A stretch of DNA of 64,000 bases. Origin: Pseudaestuariivita atlantica (GTDB lineage Bacteria > Pseudomonadota > Alphaproteobacteria > Rhodobacterales > Rhodobacteraceae). Where the stretch lies: contig NZ_AQQZ01000003.1 of assembly GCF_001205715.1 (NCBI RefSeq), forward strand, positions 62,001 through 126,000, given 5' to 3'. Each line of letters begins with the position of its first letter. Positions within the stretch are counted from its first letter, which is position 1. Position numbers and translations under genes: made by a program. Shown piece after piece: positions 45,001 to 53,424 of this stretch. The notes under the pieces are model-generated. The model saw nothing but the letters and a program-made list of their open reading frames with translations, ran no database searches and was not told where the DNA came from.

Positions 45001-45298
45001 GACCCATCCCGACTGGCTCGCCGGCATGATGCGGCACGGGTTCCGGGGCGCGGCAGAGATCGCGGCGACGCTCGATCACATGGCCGCCTTCGCGCATCTC
45101 GCGGGCGTCGTGCCGGCGCACCTGTTCGACCTGTATCACGACGCGACGCTGGGCGACGCGCAGGTCGCCGACTTCCTGGAGCGGGAAAATCCCGGCGCGT
45201 TCAACGCGATGCGGGCGCAGTTTCAGGCATTGCTCGAAGCGGGCCTGTGGGAGACGCGGCGCAATTCGATCCGGGCAACATTGGAGGGCGCGGCATGA
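42071..45298 (+). CDS. cobN: Cobaltochelatase large subunit CobN
   Basis: A 1075-residue subunit of the aerobic cobaltochelatase that inserts Co2+ into hydrogenobyrinic acid a,c-diamide. The CobN/BchH pattern is clear (HVGAHGTLEWLPGKSVALS, GEAAQAKRRIGAVTLGHVPPP). It is shorter than the about 1275-residue P. denitrificans protein but normal for Rhodobacteraceae. The start is TTG 42071 (MHVVFRESQGLDD). The partner AAA+ subunits CobS and CobT are not in this window. Confidence 0.96.
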   Translation: MHVVFRESQGLDDTETPFDLGQSPADLVVLSFSDSDLGAFQAGYRRGKDDLPSVRLANLVALKHPLSVDTYIEQTLTHAKGILIRLIGGESYWSYGLMSVQDLCRRQGIALAVLPADGRPDPALDALSTVPVSTLRRLSALCEAGGAVAAHAALAQMALAAGLYAAPVIGTKSVPDFGWYHPDTGVVPNPPEARPLVVVTFYRSYLTSADTEPVDALIRALEARGFAAIGLFAASLKQPAAADWTRTELARLSPAAIVNATAFSAQGTDGTSPLDAPGCPVFQVALSTARRKEWLDAERGLSPADLAMHVVLPEVDGRLFAGVASFKAPAAKDPDLEFSHFGHRADAERIDHVLERVAAWHALGQKSLQDKTLAVVLSTYPGRDWNLAHAVGLDPLASTTELAGWLGRDVPGDLGNRLTHKTMTWPLASYRSALKRLPDEAQSALEAAWGDPSNDPDIRDGAVHFAGVETDKTLIALQPERGEVAERDDDYHDLARTPRHAYVAFYLWLRERGIDALIHVGAHGTLEWLPGKSVALSDTCWPELLSGTTPVIYPFIVNDPGEAAQAKRRIGAVTLGHVPPPMTGSAVPEVLQRLEGLLDEYSTADGLDPARRDRLIQNIRDEAQATGVERDLDLSTDASAAEAVTRIDRFVCDIKESQFGDGLHVLGTGPHGAAEREGLLSALMGRRVPAGPSGSPYRGREDVLPTGRNLYTTDPRSVPTRAAHAQGVKMAEELVRRHLQDNGDWPRNVVVDLWGSATMRTAGEEFAMALHLAGLAPDWDDKSGRVTGFEVLPLALLGRPRIDVTLRVSGLFRDVFPGLAQLFERAAATLQERDEAADQNPYRDATPRVFGPRPGQYGLAMHGMLDTLTDAARQRAGEAWLAASSHAIAASGEITEARDAVEARVRGADAFVHVQDLPETDLLLASDYATHEAGFAAAVKALGGEAPALYHMDATRPDRPAARALPEEIARVVRARATHPDWLAGMMRHGFRGAAEIAATLDHMAAFAHLAGVVPAHLFDLYHDATLGDAQVADFLERENPGAFNAMRAQFQALLEAGLWETRRNSIRATLEGAA

Positions 45299-46185
45299 CG
45301 GCAAAGGGGTGGTGTCCGGGCGTGTTGCGCCCGATGGAGGTCGAGGACGGGCTGCTGGTGCGGGTCAAGCCGCCCATGTCGCGCCTGTCGCCCGAACAGG
45401 CCCGCGCCATCTGCGATGCCGCCGAAGCCTGTGGGTCCGGCGCGCTGGAACTGACCAGCCGCGCCAACCTGCAGATCCGGGGCGTGACCGAGGCGACCCA
45501 CGCGGACCTCGTGGCGCGGCTCGACGCCGTGGGGCTGGTCGATCCCGACAAGGTGACCGAGGCGCGGCGGCAGATCACCGTCACGCCGCTCTGGTCGCCG
45601 GGGGCGGAGACCGAGGCTTTGCACGACCGGATCGTGGCGGGCCTTGGCCGCCTGCCCGACCTGCCGGAGAAGCTGGGTATCGCGGTCGATACGGGCCGCG
45701 CGGCGGTGCTGCGGGACGCATCCGCCGATTTCCGGTTCGAGAGGGTGGATGACGGCATCCTGCTGCGCGCCGACGGCGTGGAGGCGGGGCGGCTCGTGAC
45801 GCTCGACACCGCCGTCGATCATCTTGTGGCGTTGGCGGAGTGGTTCGCCGCGAACAAGACCGATGGCGTGCGGCGCATGGCCGACCTGACCGCGACGACC
45901 GAACCGCCCGAGGACTGGCGCGCCGAGCCGATGGCGCACCGGGCGGGCGGTCTGGTGCCTGGTACTCTGCCCAATGGCTGCGTGATCGGCGTGCCGGGCG
46001 GCGCGCTGACGGCAGAGCGGCTGCGCGGGCTGCTGGACGAAGCAAGCCCTCACGGGCTGCGCCTGATGCCGGGGCGGATGATCCTGCTTGAGCGCGTGCG
46101 CGAATACGACGCGCCGGATTTCATTTCACATGCGTTCGACCCGCGGCTGCGGTCGGACGGCGCGGGGACGAACGATGCCGCATGA
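45295..46185 (+). CDS. cobG: Shortened CobG-like precorrin-3B synthase, C-terminus missing
   Basis: A 296-residue protein. It has the first ferredoxin-like half (GWCPGVLRPMEVEDGLLVRV, TSRANLQIRGVT), a middle part and the second half (VPGGALTAERLRGLLDEASP). It stops after FDPRLRSDGAG. Full CobG proteins continue here with the cysteines (ACPGxPxC and GCxKGC) that bind the [4Fe-4S] cluster. This one has only four Cys, none in that position. It overlaps cobN by 4 nt and cobH by 11. Activity in ring contraction is therefore doubtful. Confidence 0.75.
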   Translation: MTAKGWCPGVLRPMEVEDGLLVRVKPPMSRLSPEQARAICDAAEACGSGALELTSRANLQIRGVTEATHADLVARLDAVGLVDPDKVTEARRQITVTPLWSPGAETEALHDRIVAGLGRLPDLPEKLGIAVDTGRAAVLRDASADFRFERVDDGILLRADGVEAGRLVTLDTAVDHLVALAEWFAANKTDGVRRMADLTATTEPPEDWRAEPMAHRAGGLVPGTLPNGCVIGVPGGALTAERLRGLLDEASPHGLRLMPGRMILLERVREYDAPDFISHAFDPRLRSDGAGTNDAA

Positions 46186-46804
46186 ATACGAAACCAACGG
46201 CGCGGCGATCTACGAAGAAAGCTTTCGCACCATCCGGGCCGAGGCCGACCTGAACCGGTTCGACGTCGACGAGGAACCCGTCGTCGTCCGCATGATCCAC
46301 GCGGCGGGGCTGGTGGGGCTGGAACGCGACGTGGCCTTCTCGGACGGGATGGCGACGGTGGCGCGTGCGGCGCTGAAAGGTGGCGCGCCGATCCTCTGCG
46401 ACGCGTTCATGGTGGCCGAGGGGATCACCCGCAAACGCCTGCCCGCCGACAACGCGGTGATCTGCACGCTGCGCGACGCCGAGGTGCCCGAGATGGCGGC
46501 GCGAATGGGCAACACGCGGTCGGCGGCGGCGTTGGAATTGTGGCGTCCGCATCTTGAGGGGGCGCTGGTCGCGATCGGGAACGCGCCGACCGCGCTCTTC
46601 CACCTTTTGAACATGCTCGAAGACCCCGCCTGCCCGCGTCCGGCTGCGATCATCGGCTGCCCCGTCGGGTTCGTGGGCGCGGCGGAATCGAAGGATGCGC
46701 TGATGCAGGACCTGCCCTGCCCCGCCATGATCGTGCGCGGGCGGCTGGGCGGGTCGGCGATCACCGTCGCGGCGGTCAACGCGCTGGCGAGCCGGGCGGA
46801 ATGA
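46175..46804 (+). CDS. cobH: Precorrin-8X methylmutase
   Basis: A 209-residue enzyme that moves the C-11 methyl group to C-12, making hydrogenobyrinic acid. The catalytic His is in VVRMIHAAGLVGL. It also has RLPADNAVICTLRD and NAPTALFHLLNMLEDPAC. Start ATG 46175 lies inside the end of cobG, an 11-nt overlap. Full length for the family. Confidence 0.96.
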   Translation: MPHEYETNGAAIYEESFRTIRAEADLNRFDVDEEPVVVRMIHAAGLVGLERDVAFSDGMATVARAALKGGAPILCDAFMVAEGITRKRLPADNAVICTLRDAEVPEMAARMGNTRSAAALELWRPHLEGALVAIGNAPTALFHLLNMLEDPACPRPAAIIGCPVGFVGAAESKDALMQDLPCPAMIVRGRLGGSAITVAAVNALASRAE

Positions 46805-47520
46805 CGGGCCGGGTGATCTGTGCAGGACTCGGCCCCGGCGACCCGGACCTGATGAGCGTGCGGTCGCATCGCCTGATCTCGGGCGCGCGGCACATCGCCT
46901 ATTTCCGCAAGGCGGGCCGCGCCGGACAGGCGCGCGCGATCGTTGAGGGGATGCTGCGCGAGGACGCCGTCGAACACGCGATGGAATACCCCGTCACGAC
47001 CGAGCTGCCGTTCGACGGGCCGGAATACAAGGCGGCACTGTCGTCGTTCTACGAGCAATGGGCCGGGCGGCTGGCCGAGATCGCGCGGAAGGATGACGTG
47101 GTCGTGCTGTGCGAGGGCGATCCGTTCTTCTATGGCTCGTTCATGCACCTGCATGTGCGGCTCGAAGGGCTGGTCCCGGTGGAGATCGTGCCGGGGATCA
47201 CGGGCATGTCGGGGTGCTGGACGGCGACGGGCGTACCGGTGACATGGGGCGACGACGTGCTGACCGTCTGCATGGCGACGCTGCCCGAGGATGAATTGAC
47301 CCGGCGGATCGCCGGGACGGACGCGCTGGTCGTGATGAAGATCGGGCGCAACCTGCCGAAGCTGCGCCGCGCGCTTGAGGCCGCCGGCAAGCTGGAAGAG
47401 GCGTGGCTGGTCGAGCGCGGGACGATGGCGGGCGAACAGGTGCGGATGCTGGCGGAGATCGAGGGAGAGGTCCCCTATTTCGCGATCTGCGTCATTCACG
47501 GGCGGGGAAGACGGCCATGA
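46801..47520 (+). CDS. cobI: Precorrin-2 C20-methyltransferase
   Basis: A 239-residue SAM-dependent methyltransferase of the tetrapyrrole family. N-terminal GLGPGDPDLMSVRSHRLI, central VVLCEGDPFFYGSFMHLHVR and EIVPGITGMSGCWTATG are typical of CobI/CbiL. It overlaps cobH by 4 nt and a 37-codon ORF by 4 nt. Confidence 0.95.
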   Translation: MTGRVICAGLGPGDPDLMSVRSHRLISGARHIAYFRKAGRAGQARAIVEGMLREDAVEHAMEYPVTTELPFDGPEYKAALSSFYEQWAGRLAEIARKDDVVVLCEGDPFFYGSFMHLHVRLEGLVPVEIVPGITGMSGCWTATGVPVTWGDDVLTVCMATLPEDELTRRIAGTDALVVMKIGRNLPKLRRALEAAGKLEEAWLVERGTMAGEQVRMLAEIEGEVPYFAICVIHGRGRRP

Positions 47521-47630
47521 ACAGCGACGTTTTTCCCAGGGTAGCCCGTGGGTTACCCTATAACAAAGGGTTAAGAACGGTGGCGCTCGTCGCGCTCTTG
47601 CAAGCGCGCCTCGCTTCGGAGGCGCGGTGA
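47517..47630 (+). CDS. 37-residue ORF between cobI and cobJ
   Basis: This ORF starts with ATGA sharing the cobI stop and ends with TGATG sharing the first base of the cobJ start. The peptide begins MNSDVFPRVARGLPYNKG and ends LRTVALVALLQARLASEAR, a probable amphipathic helix. A hairpin of AGGGTA/TACCCT type (about 47538-47559) lies inside it. Double stop-start overlap suggests it is translated as part of the chain. It could equally be a leader through which ribosomes reach cobJ. No family is recognised. Confidence 0.45.
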   Translation: MNSDVFPRVARGLPYNKGLRTVALVALLQARLASEAR

Positions 47631-48364
47631 TGGCGGGCTGGGTGAAGATCGTGGGCCTTGGCCCCGGAGACGAGGCGCTGGTGACGCCCGATGTCTCTGC
47701 CGCGCTGGATGCCGCGACGGACGTGGTGGGGTACATCCCTTACGTGCGCCGGGTGGCGGAACGGCCGGGCCTGACGCTGCATGCCAGCGACAACCGCGTG
47801 GAGCTGGACCGCGCCGGGCTGGCGCTGGACCTTGCCGCCAAGGGGCGGCGCGTGGTGGTCGTGTCGTCGGGCGATCCCGGCGTTTTCGCGATGGCGGCGG
47901 CGGTGTTCGAGGCGCTGGAGGATCGGCCCGAGCGGCAGGCTTTCGACATCGAGGTGATGCCGGGGATCACGGCGATGCTGGCGGCGGCGGCGCGGATTGG
48001 TGCGCCGCTGGGGCATGACTTCGCCGCGATCAATCTCAGCGACAACCTCAAGCCGTGGGAGGTGGTGGTGCACCGCTTGCGCCACGCCGCGCGGGGCGGG
48101 TTTGCCATGGCCTTCTACAACCCGCGCTCGAAATCCCGCCCGCACCAGTTCGGCGAGGCGCTGGAGGTCCTGCGGGAGGAATTGCCGGGCGAGGTGCCGA
48201 TCTTTTTCGCGCGGGCCGTGTCGACGGACGAAGAACAGATCCGCACCGCCACGCTGGCCGAGGCCACGCCCGAGATGGCGGACATGCGCACCGTCGTGAT
48301 CGTGGGCACCGCCGCGACGCGGGCGGTGGGGCCGTTCCACTATACCCCGAGGTCGGTCTCGTGA
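47630..48364 (+). CDS. cobJ: Precorrin-3B C17-methyltransferase
   Basis: A 244-residue SAM methyltransferase. IVGLGPGDEALVTPDVSAAL, VSSGDPGVFAMAAAVFEAL and FDIEVMPGITAMLAAAAR identify CobJ/CbiH. ATG 47630 is chosen over GTG 47627 because CGGAGG is seven bases before it. Its last 25 bases overlap the 3' end of the oppositely oriented cobK. Confidence 0.96.
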   Translation: MAGWVKIVGLGPGDEALVTPDVSAALDAATDVVGYIPYVRRVAERPGLTLHASDNRVELDRAGLALDLAAKGRRVVVVSSGDPGVFAMAAAVFEALEDRPERQAFDIEVMPGITAMLAAAARIGAPLGHDFAAINLSDNLKPWEVVVHRLRHAARGGFAMAFYNPRSKSRPHQFGEALEVLREELPGEVPIFFARAVSTDEEQIRTATLAEATPEMADMRTVVIVGTAATRAVGPFHYTPRSVS

Positions 48365-49080
48365 CCGAGCCAGCGCAGGATTGTGGCCTCGTCATGGCAG
48401 ACGGTGCGGTCGGGCGTCACGGGGCGGTCGATCATCACGGTACGCACGCCCAGTGCGTCGGCGGCGTCGAGCTTGGCCACGGCGCTGTCCGACCCACCGT
48501 TCTTGGCCACCAGGTAGGTGATGCCATGCGCCTGCATCAGCGCGCGGTCACCGGCTTGGGTGAACGGCCCGCGCCCGACCACGCAGGCGTGGTCCGGCAG
48601 GGCCGGCGGAGCCTCGGGCGGGTCGATCATGCGGAGGAGGTAGAAGTTGCCGGGGCGCGCGGCGAAGGCATCGACCTGCTGCTTGCCGATGGCGAGGAAG
48701 ACGCGCGCGCCCTGTTCCGGCAGCGCGGCAATCGCGGCGTCCATGTCGGGCACGCGGGTCCAGCCGGGGCGCGGCGGCCATGGCGGGCGTTCGAAGGCGG
48801 TGAGCGCCACGCCCGCCTCGGCACAGGCGGCGACGGCGTTGCGGCTCATCTGCGCGGCGAAGGGGTGGGTTGCGTCGATCACGTGGGTGATCGCCTCGGT
48901 GCGCAGGTACGCGACAAGACCCGGCACGCCGCCGAACCCGCCGGTGCGGGTGGGCAGCGGTTGCGCCTTGGGGCGGCGGGTGACGCCGGCATAGGAAAAG
49001 ACGGCGTCGATCCCCAGCCCGGCCAGCACCGTGGCGAGGGACGAGGCTTCGGACGTTCCGCCGAGAAGGAGGAGGCGCAT
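48340..49080 (-). CDS. cobK: Precorrin-6A reductase
   Basis: A 246-residue NADPH-dependent enzyme (LLLLGGTSEASSLATVLAG, HVIDATHPFAAQMSRNA, YLVAKNGGSDSAVAKLDAA). It is the only ring-synthesis gene on the minus strand. It is flanked by an overlap with cobJ (25 nt, tail to tail) and cobL (head to head, with start codons sharing two bases). The ATG at 49080 has no separate upstream region, so its promoter and ribosome site lie within cobL. Confidence 0.95.
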   Translation of the reverse strand: MRLLLLGGTSEASSLATVLAGLGIDAVFSYAGVTRRPKAQPLPTRTGGFGGVPGLVAYLRTEAITHVIDATHPFAAQMSRNAVAACAEAGVALTAFERPPWPPRPGWTRVPDMDAAIAALPEQGARVFLAIGKQQVDAFAARPGNFYLLRMIDPPEAPPALPDHACVVGRGPFTQAGDRALMQAHGITYLVAKNGGSDSAVAKLDAADALGVRTVMIDRPVTPDRTVCHDEATILRWLGHETDLGV

Positions 49081-50260
49081 GGCTGATCCCTGGCTGACGC
49101 TGATCGGGCTGGGCGAGGATGGACCGGCGGGCCTGTCGGACGCAAGCCGTGCCGCGCTGGCCGCCGCCGAACAGGTGTTCGGCGCACCGCGTCACCTTGC
49201 GCTGGCGGGCGTGGCGGGCACCGAGTGGCCGGTGCCCTTTTCGACCGCGCCGCTCTTGGCCTGTCGCGGGCGGCCGACCGTGGCGCTGGTATCGGGGGAT
49301 CCGTTCTGGTTCGGCGCGGGCGGGTCGCTGATGGCCGATCTTGCCCCCGGTGAATGGGTCGCGCATCCCGCGCCGTCGGTCTTCCAGTGGGTCGCGGCGC
49401 GGCTGGGCTGGCGGATGGAGGATGTCGCGTGCCGGGGATTGCACGCCGCGCCGATGGCGACGTTGGCGCGCGATCTGGCTCCGGGCGGGCGGCTGATCTG
49501 CACGCTGCGCGACGGTGCGGCGGTGGCGGAACTGGCGGCGTGGCTGGTGGGCGAGGGATATGGCGCGAGCCTGTTGACGGTGTGCGAGGCCGTGGGCGGG
49601 CCACGCGAACGGGTGCGGGCGCTGCGTGCGGATGCGGAGATGCCGGGTGACATCGGCGATCTTGTTGCGGCGGCGGTGGCGCTGGACGGGCCCGCCCGTG
49701 CGATGCTGCCGGGGCGGGCGGAGGATGCGTTCGACCATGACGGCCAGATCTCCAAACGGCATGTGCGGGCGCTGACGGTGATGGCGCTGGCCCCGAGGCC
49801 GGGCGCGCATCTGTGGGACCTTGGTGCCGGGTCCGGTGCGATATCGGTCGAATGGTGCCTTGCGGCGCGCGGCGCGACAGCCGACGCGGTGGAGGCGCGG
49901 GAGGACCGGGTCGACACGATCCGCGCCAATGCCGCGCGGTACGGCGTGGCGCGGCACATGGCGGTGCATCATGCGATACTGGCCCCGCCCTACCCCTTGC
50001 CCGACCGTGCACCTGACGCGGTGTTCATCGGCGGCGGGGCGAGCGCGGCCTTGATCGACGAAGTGTGGGACGTGATGCCCAGGGGCACGCGGCTGGTCAT
50101 CAACGCGGTCACGCTGGAGACGGAGACGCTGGTGATGGCGCAGCATGCGGCGCGCGGCGGCACGCTGACGCGGATCGAGATCGCGCAGACCGCGCCGCTT
50201 GGCGGGTTCCGGGGCTGGACGCCCGCCCGGCCCGTGGTGCAATGGAGCGTGGCGCGATGA
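49079..50260 (+). CDS. cobL: Precorrin-6Y C5,15-methyltransferase (decarboxylating)
   Basis: A 393-residue two-domain methyltransferase. The N-terminal CbiE-like part (LTLIGLGEDGPAGLSDASR) is about 1-210, and the CbiT-like part (HLWDLGAGSGAISVEWCLA, FIGGGASAALIDEVW) is 220-390. It adds methyl groups at C-5 and C-15 and removes the C-12 acetate carboxyl. Its ribosome site AGAAGGAGGAGG lies in the cobK coding start. Confidence 0.95.
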   Translation: MADPWLTLIGLGEDGPAGLSDASRAALAAAEQVFGAPRHLALAGVAGTEWPVPFSTAPLLACRGRPTVALVSGDPFWFGAGGSLMADLAPGEWVAHPAPSVFQWVAARLGWRMEDVACRGLHAAPMATLARDLAPGGRLICTLRDGAAVAELAAWLVGEGYGASLLTVCEAVGGPRERVRALRADAEMPGDIGDLVAAAVALDGPARAMLPGRAEDAFDHDGQISKRHVRALTVMALAPRPGAHLWDLGAGSGAISVEWCLAARGATADAVEAREDRVDTIRANAARYGVARHMAVHHAILAPPYPLPDRAPDAVFIGGGASAALIDEVWDVMPRGTRLVINAVTLETETLVMAQHAARGGTLTRIEIAQTAPLGGFRGWTPARPVVQWSVAR

Positions 50261-50607
50261 TCGTGGCGGGGTTCGGCATGCGGGCGCAAGCGCCGTGGAC
50301 GAGCTTTGCCGAGCTGGCCGACGGTGTCGCGGCGACGCACCTGGCGGTTCTGGCCGAGAAGGCCGCTCTGCCGGGCTTTGTTGAGTTCGCGGCGCGGACG
50401 GGCCTGCCGGTTGTGGAGGTCGGCGCGGTGGCGGGGATCGACACGCCGACGCGGGCCGCGCGGATCGAAGAGCGGTTCGGCACCGGGTCGGTCTGCGAGG
50501 CGGTGGCCCTTGCGGCCAGCGGCGGCGGGCGGTTGATCGCGGCGCGGCGCGTGTCGCAGGACGGAATGGTGACCATGGCGGTTGCCGAAGGGAAGGCTGG
50601 AACATGA
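50257..50607 (+). CDS. cobE: CobE, CbiG C-terminal domain protein
   Basis: A 116-residue protein. Matches the CobE/CbiG_C family ([20 protein letters not shown], then a [16 protein letters not shown] segment and a C-terminal [13 protein letters not shown]). It binds tetrapyrrole intermediates; the precise role is not settled. It is coupled by 4-nt overlaps to cobL and cobM. Confidence 0.9.
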   Translation: MIVAGFGMRAQAPWTSFAELADGVAATHLAVLAEKAALPGFVEFAARTGLPVVEVGAVAGIDTPTRAARIEERFGTGSVCEAVALAASGGGRLIAARRVSQDGMVTMAVAEGKAGT

Positions 50608-51389
50608 CGGTGCATTTCATCGGTGCGGGACCGGGGGCTGCGGACCTCATCACGCTGCGCGGGCGCGACCTTATCGCCGCCTGCCCCGTCTGCCTTTATG
50701 CCGGGTCGCTGGTGCCCGAGGCGCTGCTGTCGCATTGCCCAGACGGCGCGCGAATCGTGAACACCGCGCCCCTGTCGCTGGACGAGATCATGGACGAGAT
50801 CGGCGCGGCCCATACGGCAGGCCATGACGTGGCGCGGCTGCATTCGGGTGACCTGTCGGTCTGGTCGGCGATGGGTGAACAACTGCGCCGGTTGCGCGCC
50901 ATGGGCATCCCGTTCGACGTGACGCCGGGGGTGCCGGCCTTTGCCGCCGCTTCGGCCCTTCTGGCGCAGGAACTGACGCTGCCGGGCGTGGCGCAATCGG
51001 TGGTGCTGACGCGGACCTCGGGCCGCGCGACGCAGATGCCCGAGGGAGAGACGCTCGACAATTTCGGGGCGACGGGGGCGACGCTCGCCATTCACCTGTC
51101 GATCCACGTCGCAGACAAGGTACGGGACGAGTTGGTGCCGCATTACGGGGCGGAGTGCCCGGTTGCCATCGTCTGGCGCGCGTCGTGGCCCGACGAACAG
51201 GTGGTGCGCACCACGCTTGGCGCATTGCCCGAAGCGGCGGCCGAGGGGCCGGGGCGTACGGCGCTGATCCTTGTGGGGCCTGCCATCGGTGCGGAAGGGT
51301 TCGACGAAAGCCGGCTCTACGCGGGCGATTACGACCGGCGCTATCGCCCGGTCGGCACGCATCCGCGCTTCCCGGAGGGGACGGAATGA
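50604..51389 (+). CDS. cobM: Precorrin-4 C11-methyltransferase
   Basis: A 261-residue SAM methyltransferase ([57 protein letters not shown]). It acts after ring contraction. Overlaps cobE and cobB by 4 nt each. Confidence 0.96.
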   Translation: MTVHFIGAGPGAADLITLRGRDLIAACPVCLYAGSLVPEALLSHCPDGARIVNTAPLSLDEIMDEIGAAHTAGHDVARLHSGDLSVWSAMGEQLRRLRAMGIPFDVTPGVPAFAAASALLAQELTLPGVAQSVVLTRTSGRATQMPEGETLDNFGATGATLAIHLSIHVADKVRDELVPHYGAECPVAIVWRASWPDEQVVRTTLGALPEAAAEGPGRTALILVGPAIGAEGFDESRLYAGDYDRRYRPVGTHPRFPEGTE

Positions 51390-52690
51390 TCCCGCCGGGG
51401 CTTGTCATATCGGCCCCCGCCTCGGGCACCGGCAAGACGACGGTGACGCTGGGCCTGTTGCGCGCGCTGGCGCGGGCGGGCGTGGCGGTGCAGCCCTACA
51501 AATGCGGGCCGGATTACATCGACCCGGCCTTCCACACCGCCGCAAGCGGGCGGGCGTCGGTCAACCTCGATGCCTGGGCGATGGACGCGGCGACGCTGAT
51601 GTCCCGCGCGGGCCGGGAGGCCGAAATCGTGCTGGCCGAAGGGGCGATGGGCCTCTTTGACGGGGTCGCCAAGCCCGGCGAGGCGGGCACGGGTGCCAGC
51701 GCCGACATCGCGGCGCTGATGGGCTGGCCCGTGGTGCTGGTGGTCGACGTCTCCGGCGCGGCGCAGACGGCGGCGATGGTCGCGCGCGGCGTGCAGGGGT
51801 TCCGCGAGGGCGTGACGCTGGCGGGCGTGATCCTGAACCGCGTCGCCTCTCCCCGGCACGAGGCGCTGGTGCGCGATGGGATGGACCGCGCGGTCGTGAG
51901 TGTGCTCGGTGCCTTGCCCCGCCGGTCGGAGATCGCGATGCCGGAACGGCATCTGGGGCTGGTGCAGGCGGGCGAACAGGCGGGGCTTCCGGCGTTGCTG
52001 GATGATCTGGCAGACCTGGTTGAAGAGCACGTGGACATTGCCGCCTTGCGCGCTGCCGCCGCAAGTAGCGCGCGAGCGGTCGAAGGCACTGCCGCCGTGG
52101 CTCCACCACCCGGCCAGCGGATCGCGCTGGCGCGGGATGCGGCGTTTTCCTTTGTGTATCCGCACCTGATCGATGGCTGGCGGGATGCGGGGGCAGAGGT
52201 GCTGCCGTTCTCTCCCCTCGCCGACGAAGCCCCGGACGGCCAAGCCGATTGTGTCTGGATGCCGGGGGGTTACCCCGAATTGCACGGCGCGACGCTGGCG
52301 GCGGCAGAGACGTGGCGCGCGGGTATGCAGGCCTTTGACGGGCCGATCCATGGCGAATGCGGAGGCTACATGGCGTTGGGCGAGGCGCTGGTCGACCGTG
52401 ACGGCACCGCGCACCGAATGGCGGGACGGCTGGGGCTGGTGACCTCTTACGCCAAGCGCAAGATGCATCTGGGCTATCGGTCTGCCGCGCTCACCGCGAC
52501 GTTGCCGGGATTTGCGCAAGGTGCGCGGCTGCGCGGGCACGAATTCCACTATTCCACCATCGTCGAACAGCCCGACGCGCCGCTGGCCGAGGTGACCGAC
52601 GCCACCGGCGCGACCGTGCCCGAGACGGGCAGCGTGCGGGGCCGGGTCAGCGGCACGTTCTTCCACCTGATCGGGGAGGCGCGGGCGTGA
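51386..52690 (+). CDS. cobB: Hydrogenobyrinic (cobyrinic) acid a,c-diamide synthase
   Basis: A 434-residue ATP- and glutamine-dependent enzyme. Walker A is [17 protein letters not shown] near the start, then [13 protein letters not shown], and the amidotransferase Cys in [14 protein letters not shown]. In the aerobic route it amidates hydrogenobyrinate before CobN inserts cobalt. ATG 51386 overlaps cobM by 4 nt. Confidence 0.96.
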   Translation: MIPPGLVISAPASGTGKTTVTLGLLRALARAGVAVQPYKCGPDYIDPAFHTAASGRASVNLDAWAMDAATLMSRAGREAEIVLAEGAMGLFDGVAKPGEAGTGASADIAALMGWPVVLVVDVSGAAQTAAMVARGVQGFREGVTLAGVILNRVASPRHEALVRDGMDRAVVSVLGALPRRSEIAMPERHLGLVQAGEQAGLPALLDDLADLVEEHVDIAALRAAAASSARAVEGTAAVAPPPGQRIALARDAAFSFVYPHLIDGWRDAGAEVLPFSPLADEAPDGQADCVWMPGGYPELHGATLAAAETWRAGMQAFDGPIHGECGGYMALGEALVDRDGTAHRMAGRLGLVTSYAKRKMHLGYRSAALTATLPGFAQGARLRGHEFHYSTIVEQPDAPLAEVTDATGATVPETGSVRGRVSGTFFHLIGEARA

Positions 52691-53424
52691 GCGGGTTCGT
52701 CAGTTTCGTGTCGTCCGGGCCGGGGGATCCCGAGCTGTTGACGCTGAAGGCGGTGGACCGGCTGGGCCGCGCCGATGCCGTTCTGTACGACGATCTGTCG
52801 GCGGGGCCGATCCTTGACCACGCGCGCGAGGGCGCGGACCTCGTGGGCGTGGGCAAGCGCGCCGGGCGTCCCTCCCCCCGGCAGGACCACGTGAGCCGCC
52901 TGCTGGTCGATTATGCCAGGTCCGGCCAGCGGATCGTGCGGCTGAAATCGGGGGATGCGGGCGTCTTCGGGCGGCTGGAGGAAGAGATCGTGGCGCTGGT
53001 CGAGGCGGGCATCCCGTTCGAGGTGATCCCCGGCGTGACCTCGGCCAGCGCGGCGGCGGCGGCGGTGGGCATCCCGCTGACCCGGCGACTGACCGCGCGG
53101 CGGTTGCAATTCGTCACCGGGCACGACGTGGCGGGCAAGCTGCCGGAAGATCTGAACATGGCGGCACTTGCCGATCCGCTGGCAACCACGGTCGTCTACA
53201 TGGGCAAACGCACCTTCCCGGCCTTCGCGCGCATGTTGCAGGAGGCGGGGCTGCCGCCCGACACGCCCGCGATGCTGGCAGAAAGCGTCTCGCACCCCGA
53301 TGAAAGCTATACGCCTACGACGCTCACCGCGCTGGCCGAGGCGCTGGAGGATGGCGTGAGCAGCGCGCCCGCGCTGATCTTCTACGGCGCGCTGATGGAC
53401 CCGCCCGAGGTGCCCGAACCGTGA
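52687..53424 (+). CDS. cobA: Uroporphyrinogen-III C-methyltransferase
   Basis: A 245-residue SUMT that makes precorrin-2, the first corrin precursor. VSSGPGDPELLTLKAVDRLG, LKSGDAGVFGRLEEEIVAL and the VVYMGKRTFPAFARML segment are characteristic. It is a single-domain form without a CysG-type dehydrogenase. GTG start within the cobB stop. Confidence 0.95.
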   Translation: MSGFVSFVSSGPGDPELLTLKAVDRLGRADAVLYDDLSAGPILDHAREGADLVGVGKRAGRPSPRQDHVSRLLVDYARSGQRIVRLKSGDAGVFGRLEEEIVALVEAGIPFEVIPGVTSASAAAAAVGIPLTRRLTARRLQFVTGHDVAGKLPEDLNMAALADPLATTVVYMGKRTFPAFARMLQEAGLPPDTPAMLAESVSHPDESYTPTTLTALAEALEDGVSSAPALIFYGALMDPPEVPEP

